Notes under the pieces: generated by a model | The model's input: the letters and a program-made list of their open reading frames with translations, nothing else | What the model was told of the DNA's origin: nothing | Databases searched by the model: none | Made by a program: the position numbers and the translations under genes | Shown: positions 1 through 5,035 of the stretch, piece after piece | Layout: each line of letters starts with the position of its first letter | How positions within the stretch are numbered: the stretch's first letter is position 1 | Assembly: GCA_021781315.1 (NCBI GenBank) | Contig: JAJXXB010000003.1 | Location: 1-6,172 of the forward strand | Direction of reading: 5' to 3' | Length of the DNA stretch: 6,172 nt | Source: Actinomycetes bacterium | GTDB taxonomy: Bacteria; Actinomycetota; Acidimicrobiia; Acidimicrobiales; RAAP-2

Positions 1-404
1 TTGTCGTTGAAGTTCGAAACGTAGGCCGTGTGACCGGTTGGCGAGATGGCGATCGCCGCGGGCCCGCTGCCCACGCGGATGGGCGCGCCGACCGAGCCCG
101 CGGCCAGGTTCACCGGCACGATCGTGTTGCCCAGGGAGTTCGTGACGTAGGCGGTTCGCCCGTTGGGCGTGATCGCCACGCCGAGCGGTCCGTTGAACCT
201 GGGGCCGGCCACCGAGGTGGTGCGATGGGTCACCGGCGCGATGATCGTGATCGAGTTGGTGTCGAGATTGGTGACGACCACCGTGCCGGCGGCCAGGAGT
301 CCGGGGGTGGCCTGAGCGCCGAGCGCGATGCCGAGGGGGGCCGCACCCACCAGGGCGGCCGCGACGACTCGAATCGCGCGGCGTCGCCGTCGCGTGCTGG
401 CCAC
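1..404 (-). CDS. Secreted YVTN-type beta-propeller protein, N-terminal part (runs off the window)
   Basis: About 134 codons are visible, from a GTG at 404-402 to the window edge with no stop. The N-terminus has an arginine cluster (STRRRRR) followed by a hydrophobic stretch and ends near GAQA-TP, a plausible signal peptide of about 32 residues. The arginines before the core could also suit Tat export, but the motif is not canonical. The mature part has propeller repeats: NGPLGVAITPNGRTAYVTN, then about 42 residues later GPAAIAISPTGHTAYVSN, the signature of the 40-residue YVTN repeat. Such proteins are usually extracellular or surface bound, and ligand or enzymatic activity cannot be assigned from two blades. 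An in-frame TAG at 413-411 limits the start to this GTG or later. It follows the OmpA-like gene by six bases and has no clear Shine-Dalgarno, so translation by coupling is likely. Fold confidence is high; function is unknown. Confidence 0.85.
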   Translation of the reverse strand, partial: MASTRRRRRAIRVVAAALVGAAPLGIALGAQATPGLLAAGTVVVTNLDTNSITIIAPVTHRTTSVAGPRFNGPLGVAITPNGRTAYVTNSLGNTIVPVNLAAGSVGAPIRVGSGPAAIAISPTGHTAYVSNFND

Positions 405-410
405 GTATAT

Positions 411-1988
411 CTAGAGAGCCCGCAGCACCGCGACGACGCGGCGGTTCTGCGCTCGGCCCTTGGCCGTCGTGTTGGTCGAGACCAACTGGACGCTAAAGGA
501 CGTCACGATGGTGATCTTCACGTTCCTCACGTGCAGACGCAGCAGGTCGGCGTAGAGGCGCGCCTGCACCGCGGCGGCGCGACGCTGGTTGAGCACGACG
601 TTGAAGGCCGGAGTGAACACGTTGTCCGTGAACCCGGTGAGCGCCACGCTGTGATAGTTGCCGCGCTTGATCACCAGCGCCAGGCGTGCGACTTGCTTCA
701 CCAGCTTGCGAGTGAGCGCGTAGGAGCCCTCCGCGAAGGGCTTGATCGCGAGCGCGCGCGTGGGCGAGAGCTTGGGTGGCGCCGCCTTCACCACGAGGTC
801 GGCCGGCAAGATCTGCAGGGTGCCCGCGACGTAGAGGATCGTGCCGGAGTAGCGCTTGGCGTCGGCCGACGGCGACACCGCGATCGTCGCGTGCGAGGGC
901 GTCACCGCGTACACGCCCACCTGGCTCGGCGCGGCGATGTTGGGTCCGTAGGAGGTCCCCTCGATTCCCGTGTAGGTCAAGGTCACGCTCGTGACACTCA
1001 CCGAGTCGCCCGGCGCCGCCCCCGAGACCGTCACGCCGGTACGGATCGCCTGACCCTTCTTCACGCTCTGAGTCGCCGCGGTGATCGTGAGGTGCTTCGG
1101 GATCGTCGTGGTGGTGGTCGACGTCGTGGTCGACGTGGTGGAGGTTGTGGTGGTCGGTGGCGGGGTCACCACCGGGGTCGGGGCGATGAACGTGATCGTC
1201 GCCGGCGCCGACGTGGCGCTCGGGTAGTAGACGGTGGCGGCGATGGTGGCCGTCACCAGGCAGGTGCCCGCGCCGGTGGAGATGACCTGGTTGGAGTGGA
1301 CGATCGCACATCCCGTCGCCGAGCCGCCGACGACCTTGTACGTGATGGTGCCCGATCCGCTGTAGCCGGTCGCGGACAGGGTGATCGCGGTGCCGACCGG
1401 TCCGGACGTCGAGGCCAGCGAGATCTTCTGGATTCCGGGGTTCACCGTCAGGGTGAGCGTCCCGGTGGCCGAGGAGGTGGCGTCATGGTCGTCGTCGGTC
1501 GTTGAGGTCACCGCGGTCGTCGCGCTGATGACGCACGTGCCGGGCTGGGAGTAACCGAAGCCGCTCCCGTCAGGGTTGATGGAGCAACCCGCCGTGTTCG
1601 ACCCCGTAATCGAGTAGGTGAAAATCGCCCCGGGCACGCCGTCGCTCGCCGCCGGCGGGCTGTAGGGCGTGGGGTAGGTCACGGACGCGCTGCCCCCGGT
1701 CGCGCCAAAGGTGACGACGACGGACCCACCATCGGAGGTGTCGCCCGAACTGCCACCCGCGTTCGACGAGCCCGATCCGCCGGAGCCACCCGACTCGCCC
1801 GGTCCGCCCGAGCCGTGGGGGCCGCCCAAACCACCGCCGTGGGCGCTGCCGACAGCCGCCGGCACGACGGCCGCGCTGGCACAGAGCAGGACGGCCAGAC
1901 CCATGCGGCGAATGGTGACCCACGGCGCCCGAACACGTCCCGCGCGCCGGAGGTCATGGTTCGCCGCCACCGTTGGTGGCAGTTGCAT
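411..1988 (-). CDS. Secreted Ig-like/MBG protein with C-terminal OmpA-like peptidoglycan-binding domain
   Basis: 525 residues, starting at ATG 1988-1986 behind a strong GGGGAGGA Shine-Dalgarno. An internal Met-29 lacks one. Residues 1-49 are a long basic signal peptide (core GLAVLLCASAAVVPAAVG). Residues 50-89 are a Gly/Ser linker. Residues 90-183 and 184-270 are two Ig-like repeats, each with a GC-x-I...GTC-x-(I/V) cysteine pair (C135/C152 and C227/C243) that probably forms a disulfide outside the cell. A Pro/Thr linker follows (271-297), then an MBG/YDG-like domain (about 299-394). Residues 415-525 match the OmpA-like fold: TGFTDN (451-456), N-x(3)-LNQRRAAAVQARL and NTTAKGRAQNRRV. The Asp of FTD and the Arg of NRRV correspond to the residues that hold diaminopimelate in OmpA-type domains. 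Inferred role: a wall-bound surface or adhesion-like protein. The Ig repeats are divergent; the OmpA-like call is the firmest. Confidence 0.9.
   Translation of the reverse strand: MQLPPTVAANHDLRRAGRVRAPWVTIRRMGLAVLLCASAAVVPAAVGSAHGGGLGGPHGSGGPGESGGSGGSGSSNAGGSSGDTSDGGSVVVTFGATGGSASVTYPTPYSPPAASDGVPGAIFTYSITGSNTAGCSINPDGSGFGYSQPGTCVISATTAVTSTTDDDHDATSSATGTLTLTVNPGIQKISLASTSGPVGTAITLSATGYSGSGTITYKVVGGSATGCAIVHSNQVISTGAGTCLVTATIAATVYYPSATSAPATITFIAPTPVVTPPPTTTTSTTSTTTSTTTTTIPKHLTITAATQSVKKGQAIRTGVTVSGAAPGDSVSVTSVTLTYTGIEGTSYGPNIAAPSQVGVYAVTPSHATIAVSPSADAKRYSGTILYVAGTLQILPADLVVKAAPPKLSPTRALAIKPFAEGSYALTRKLVKQVARLALVIKRGNYHSVALTGFTDNVFTPAFNVVLNQRRAAAVQARLYADLLRLHVRNVKITIVTSFSVQLVSTNTTAKGRAQNRRVVAVLRAL
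414..746 (-). other. OmpA-like peptidoglycan-binding domain
   Basis: This covers residues 415-525 of the secreted Ig-like protein. In order it shows PFAEGSYALT (the usual F-x-x-x-S-x-x-L entry), VALTGFTDN (the GHTD site with Phe in place of His), NVVLNQRRAAAVQARL (the N-x-x-LS-x-x-RA-x-x-V helix) and AKGRAQNRRVVAVL (the GR-x-x-NRRVE end). The domain normally binds peptidoglycan non-covalently through the diaminopimelate side chain. The core Asp and Arg are kept; the Ser of LS is Asn and the final Glu is Ala. Confidence 0.85.
1098..1178 (-). repeat. Thr/Pro-rich low-complexity linker
   Basis: Residues 271-297 of the Ig-like protein are TPVVTPPP followed by an almost pure Thr/Ser run (TTTTSTTSTTTSTTTTT). 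The DNA repeats ACC/ACG/TCG codons with two GTCGAC hexamers. It separates the Ig-like repeats from the MBG and OmpA-like domains, and is probably an extended wall-spanning, possibly glycosylated, linker. Being repetitive, it may vary in length between strains. Confidence 0.8.
1722..1838 (-). repeat. Gly/Ser-rich low-complexity linker
   Basis: Residues 51-89 of the Ig-like protein, directly after the predicted signal peptide, are almost all Gly and Ser (GGSGGSGSSNAGGSSGD). It is a flexible tether between the mature N-terminus and the first Ig-like repeat, with no catalytic or anchoring motif. Confidence 0.75.
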
Positions 1989-1993
1989 TGCGT

Positions 1994-2001
1994 CCTCCCC
2001 G
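1994..2001 (-). promoter_or_regulatory. Strong Shine-Dalgarno of the OmpA-like gene
   Basis: The minus strand reads CGGGGAGG, then five bases (ACGCA), then the ATG at 1988. Complementarity to the 16S 3' end and the spacing are near ideal, which decides this start over the internal Met-29. The 5' half can also pair with the C run of the upstream hairpin loop. Confidence 0.8.
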
Positions 2002-2004
2002 CCG

Positions 2005-2032
2005 ACCTCAAAACGGGGGAAACCCGTGAGGT
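2005..2032 (-). promoter_or_regulatory. 5'-leader hairpin before the OmpA-like gene
   Basis: On the minus strand ACCTCA pairs with TGAGGT (6 bp), and inside it CGGG pairs with CCCG (4 bp) around a TTTCC loop, with a three-T bulge on the 3' side. It ends three bases before the CGGGGAGG Shine-Dalgarno element. The CCCCG of the loop and 3' arm can instead pair with CGGGG of the Shine-Dalgarno region, so two exclusive folds exist. It lacks a T run in the right place for an intrinsic terminator. It is not recognised as a known riboswitch class. A regulatory role is inference; the stem is directly visible. Confidence 0.5.
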
Positions 2033-2039
2033 GACGTCA
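2032..2039. promoter_or_regulatory. Perfect 8-bp palindrome TGACGTCA, candidate operator
   Basis: TGACGTCA is self-complementary and sits 44 bases upstream of the ATG, touching the base of the leader hairpin. The overlapping minus-strand TTGACG resembles a -35 box, but no convincing -10 lies 16-19 bases downstream. A dimeric regulator could bind here; the regulator is unknown. Confidence 0.35.
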
Positions 2040-2044
2040 ACCTA
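2039..2044 (-). promoter_or_regulatory. Weak candidate -10 element (TAGGTT) for the OmpA-like gene
   Basis: The minus strand reads TAGGTT, matching TAnnnT. No TTGACA-like -35 lies at the right distance; that position is covered by the CAGAATT repeats, which would fit an activator-dependent promoter. If used, transcription would start near 2032, at the first base of the leader hairpin. This is tentative. Confidence 0.25.
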
Positions 2045-2049
2045 CCAAC

Positions 2050-2102
2050 AACTCTCAGACAATTCTGCGTCAATTCTGAGACAAATCGGCCGGAATTCTC
2101 AG
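2050..2102 (-). repeat. 11-base phased direct repeats, candidate regulator-binding array
   Basis: On the minus strand CTGAGAATT (2102-2094), CTCAGAATT (2080-2072), CGCAGAATT (2069-2061) and CTGAGAGTT (2058-2050) are spaced 22, 11 and 11 bases, i.e. all in the same 11-base phase and roughly on one helix face. The slot at 2091-2083 is degenerate. A further CTCAGATTC (2111-2103) lies out of phase. OmpR/PhoB-family response regulators typically bind direct repeats with 11-base periodicity. TCTCAGA (2053-2059) and TCTGAGA (2075-2081) also form an inverted pair, so a dimer site or stem is an alternative. The AT-rich make-up stands out from the surrounding GC-rich coding DNA. Confidence 0.5.
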
Positions 2103-2111
2103 GAATCTGAG
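2098..2111. terminator. Short perfect hairpin just after the UPF0182 gene, doubtful terminator
   Basis: CTCAG-GAAT-CTGAG is a perfect 5-bp stem with a 4-base loop, starting 11 bases past the UPF0182 stop. There is no T run after it on the minus strand, so intrinsic termination would be weak. It overlaps the first CAGAATT-type repeats and may instead be part of the binding array. Confidence 0.25.
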
Positions 2112-2122
2112 CCCTGTTCGGC

Positions 2123-5008
2123 CTAGCCGGCCGCGCCCAGCGCCTTCTGCGCCAACTGAATCTGGTGGTTCATCGCGTTGACGAATTCCTGGTAGCGGCC
2201 GAGGTCGCCCGCGGCCAGGGCCGACTGGGCCGACGTCCAGTCGCTCGCCGCCTGCTTCAAGTAGTACTGGGCACTCTGGCCGGCCTTCGACGGCGGCGTC
2301 GGGCCGGTGCCGCCCGAACTGGAGATATTGGCCCCCAACACCGACGACAGCGCTCCCGAGAGGGTCGGCGAGATGGCCACGTCCTGGTTGAAGACGGCGA
2401 TCACGCGCTTGAGCTGCGGCATCGGATTCGACACCGAGGTGACGTAGAGAGGCCGGATGTAGAGCACGCTCTGATCGAGCGGCACCATCAGGTTGTTACC
2501 CAACAGGACGCTCGAGCCGTGCTGGTCGAAGAAGGTGATCTGCGAGGACACGTCCGTGTTCGCCTGAATCTCCGAGTCGGCCTGCACCGGACCGATCACC
2601 AGGCTCGAGCGCGGGGTCTCGTAGAGGTTGAGCTGCCCGTAGTCCTTCGGATCGCTGGTGGCCATCATGAAGGCGGTCAGACCCTGGACCGTCGCCGAGT
2701 TGCCCGCCGGCACGAAGGCGATCGATTCGAGGAGCTGCTGCTTGTTGGCCATCGGCAGGGAGCCCACTTGGAAGACCGGCGACATCGGCGAGAGCGCCGA
2801 GGAGATGACGTTGCCCGCCGAGTTGGTCACCGCGGTCTGAGCGAGGGACTGGCTCGGGCCGCCGGCGCCCGTCGTCGGAGAGACCTCCCAGCGGTCCGAC
2901 GCGGTGTAGAAGGCGTTGGCACTCGTGATGTGATAGCGACCCAGCTCGGCGGCCTGCACGCCGAAGAGGTCCACCGGATAGCGCATGTGGCTGAGGATCT
3001 CGGCCGGCATGGCGCTCATGGGCTGGAACATCGCGGGGAACGCCGAACGGTAGGCCTTGAGGATCGGGTCGTTGGGGTCGGCCGCGTAGAACTTCATCGA
3101 GCCGGTGTAGGCATTGATCACGACCTTGACCGAGTCGCGCACGTAGTTGAAGCTGTAGGGCAGGCCGCCCTCGTTGATCGTCAGGTTCGAGGCGTTCTGG
3201 CTGTAGGGGTACTGGTCGGTCGTCGTGAAGCCGTCGAGGACGTACTGGATGGTGCCGTCGGCGACCACGGGATAGACCTGGGAGTTGAACGACAAGAAGG
3301 GCGCGGCCTTCTGGGCCATGGCCCGCACGTCGCGTACGAACATCACCCGGCTGTTGGCGGTGATCTGGTTCGAGATGAGGAAGTTGAAGTCGCCCAGGCG
3401 CAGCGCCAGCGCGAAGCGTCGCAGGAAGTTGCCGATTCGCACGCCGCCGGTCGAGGCGTAGTGGCTCTCCACCGGCTGACCCGCGTTGGGCCCGGTGGTG
3501 ACCTGGAAGTTGAGCTCGGCCTGCTTGGTGTTGGCCACGACCCAGCCGGGATTGTTCAGTCCGAAGTAGATGTCGGGCTGCGTGAGGACCGGCATCCCGC
3601 CGCTCGAGACCGGTGGCACGTTGGAGACCACGAGGACGGGGTTGCCCGTGGCCGGATCGACCTGGTTGGCGGCGATCACCGCCGCGCCGATGCCGTGCGT
3701 GTACTGCAAGTGGTTGTTCACCCACGACGGCGACGGCAGGTTCGCGGGGTTGAGCTGACGCGCGCCGATCAGGACCGGGGTCAACTTGCCGTTGATCATG
3801 TAGCGGTCCACCGCCAAAGAGGCGAAGGTGTAGTAGGAGCGGATCGACTGGCGCCGGGTCAGAGTGACCAGCGAGATGTTGCTCGCCGGATCCCACAGTC
3901 GGATGTTGCTCAGCGTCGCCTTGTCGGCGTTGATCTGGGACTGGCTGATCGTGGTCGATCCGGCGAAGTTGTGATAAATGACCTGATCCAGGCCGAAGGC
4001 CGACCTCGTGGCCTCGATGTTGCGCTGGATGTAGGGCGCCTCCAACGTGCCCTGGTTGGGGCTGACCTTCAACGCCTGGAGGATCGTCGGATAGAGCACG
4101 CCGATCACCAGGGCCACGAACGCCCAGAGTCCCACCGCGACCGCGGGCAGCGACCAGCCGCGCAGGCGCACGTTCACGAGCAAGATGACCGTGGCGGCGA
4201 GAGACAAGAAGAAGAGGATCGTCAGTGCCGGCATGCGCGCGTGCACGTCGGTGTAGCCCGCACCCTGGACGTAGGCGTTGGTCGAATTGACCAGGGACCA
4301 CTTGGCGATGACGTAGCCCGCGGCCTTCATGAGGGCGATCCCCGCGCCGATCACCGAGAGGTGGGCCTTCACCCGCGGGGCGACGCGCGGGGTGGTGCGC
4401 GCCGCGCGAATCCCGCCGTTGAGGTAGTGAAAGCCCGTCGTCACGATGAGGATTACGACGAGCGACACCAGCAGCCAGGTGACGACGAAGGATACGAAGG
4501 GCAGGGTGAAGATGTAGAAGCCCAGGTCCTTGTGGAACAGCGCGTCGGTCTGGTGGAAGGACTGACGATTGGCGAAGAAGAGGTACTTCTGCCACTCCCC
4601 CGACGCGTTGAGCCCGGCGACGATCCCCATGACCAGCGAGATGAGCGCGTAGATGCGTCCGGCGTGGGGGCGCACCGCGTTCTGGAAGCGCCGCACCACC
4701 TCGTCCTCGGGCTCGAAGGTGAGATCGCGTGCGCCGAAGCGGTCCGTGAGAAGGAGGTTTCCCCACATCAGGACGAAGAAGATGGCGCCGAAGGTGAGCG
4801 CCAGGCCGACCTTGACGTAGAAGAGCGTCGAGAAGACGCTGCCCAGGCCCACCGAGGAGAACCACATCTGGTCGGTCCACAGCAGCGCCACGCTGCGCAG
4901 GGACAAGAAACCGATGATGACGATCGCGATCAACGACGTGATCACGACGCGCCGCGAAAGACGCCCGATGCGCCGGGGGCGCGGCGTCACGTCAGAGGGG
5001 CTTCGCAC
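2123..5008 (-). CDS. UPF0182 family membrane protein (COG1615), complete
   Basis: 961 residues, the usual length of this actinobacterial family (compare M. tuberculosis Rv3193c). After a basic N-terminus come about seven membrane spans near residues 21-43, 61-87, 118-134, 171-195, 215-236, 261-282 and 287-310. GYTDVHARMP precedes span 6. A large extracytoplasmic region follows, with family-typical blocks: YIQRNIEATRSAFGL (326-340), YTHGIG (436-441), LDGFTTTDQYPYS (591-603), YVRDSVKVVINAYTG (622-635), HMRYPVDLF (674-682) and YHITSANAFY (692-701). Residues 711-749 are a Gly/Ser/Ala-rich variable insert. The tail has a Pro-rich hinge (903-906) and a helical segment (911-958). The biochemical function is not established. 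The start is GTG 5008-5006, with only a weak AGG upstream; GTG at codon 7 is an alternative. It follows the coiled-coil gene by 23 bases, so co-transcription is likely. Confidence 0.95.
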   Translation of the reverse strand: MRSPSDVTPRPRRIGRLSRRVVITSLIAIVIIGFLSLRSVALLWTDQMWFSSVGLGSVFSTLFYVKVGLALTFGAIFFVLMWGNLLLTDRFGARDLTFEPEDEVVRRFQNAVRPHAGRIYALISLVMGIVAGLNASGEWQKYLFFANRQSFHQTDALFHKDLGFYIFTLPFVSFVVTWLLVSLVVILIVTTGFHYLNGGIRAARTTPRVAPRVKAHLSVIGAGIALMKAAGYVIAKWSLVNSTNAYVQGAGYTDVHARMPALTILFFLSLAATVILLVNVRLRGWSLPAVAVGLWAFVALVIGVLYPTILQALKVSPNQGTLEAPYIQRNIEATRSAFGLDQVIYHNFAGSTTISQSQINADKATLSNIRLWDPASNISLVTLTRRQSIRSYYTFASLAVDRYMINGKLTPVLIGARQLNPANLPSPSWVNNHLQYTHGIGAAVIAANQVDPATGNPVLVVSNVPPVSSGGMPVLTQPDIYFGLNNPGWVVANTKQAELNFQVTTGPNAGQPVESHYASTGGVRIGNFLRRFALALRLGDFNFLISNQITANSRVMFVRDVRAMAQKAAPFLSFNSQVYPVVADGTIQYVLDGFTTTDQYPYSQNASNLTINEGGLPYSFNYVRDSVKVVINAYTGSMKFYAADPNDPILKAYRSAFPAMFQPMSAMPAEILSHMRYPVDLFGVQAAELGRYHITSANAFYTASDRWEVSPTTGAGGPSQSLAQTAVTNSAGNVISSALSPMSPVFQVGSLPMANKQQLLESIAFVPAGNSATVQGLTAFMMATSDPKDYGQLNLYETPRSSLVIGPVQADSEIQANTDVSSQITFFDQHGSSVLLGNNLMVPLDQSVLYIRPLYVTSVSNPMPQLKRVIAVFNQDVAISPTLSGALSSVLGANISSSGGTGPTPPSKAGQSAQYYLKQAASDWTSAQSALAAGDLGRYQEFVNAMNHQIQLAQKALGAAG

Positions 5009-5017
5009 GCCGAAAGC

Positions 5018-5035
5018 CTAGGGCGTCGCGCCTAG
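5018..5035. promoter_or_regulatory. Inverted repeat across the stop codon and gap before the UPF0182 gene
   Basis: CTAGG (5018-5022) and CCTAG (5031-5035) are inverted and can extend by two G-C pairs with one bulged G. One arm contains the TAG stop of the coiled-coil gene, and the structure ends nine bases before the UPF0182 GTG. There is no T run strong enough for a terminator. It may influence coupling of the two genes, or be chance. Confidence 0.3.

Noticed and set aside
30..1505. A 491-codon plus-strand open frame
   Set aside because: Low-complexity Arg/Gly/Asp-rich product lying opposite the OmpA-like and propeller genes, which have clear domains. It is a GC-driven shadow.
1870..1885. 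Possible lipobox (AVLLC) in the signal peptide of the Ig-like protein
   Set aside because: The residue before Cys is Leu rather than Gly/Ala/Ser, and a longer hydrophobic core follows, so ordinary signal peptidase cleavage is more likely.
1902..1904. Internal ATG (Met-29) as the start of the Ig-like protein
   Set aside because: It would give a signal peptide without its basic region and has no Shine-Dalgarno, whereas ATG 1988 has a near-perfect one.
2005..2032. Leader hairpin as a GEMM (cyclic di-GMP) or other known riboswitch
   Set aside because: It lacks the conserved core of GEMM and is too short for the usual riboswitch classes I could compare by eye.
2033..2040. TTGACG as the -35 of a standard housekeeping promoter
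   Set aside because: The region 16-19 bases downstream is a C-rich hairpin loop with no -10 match.
1711..2126. Short plus-strand open frames reaching into the intergenic region
   Set aside because: Pro-rich or mixed products that mirror the Gly/Ser linker codons; no Shine-Dalgarno and no recognisable sequence.
2165..5035. A 956-codon open frame on the plus strand, antisense to the whole UPF0182 gene
   Set aside because: Its product is very rich in Arg, Gly, His, Asp and Val with no recognisable domain. Long antisense open frames are expected opposite GC-rich genes with G/C third positions. The minus-strand protein matches a known family throughout.
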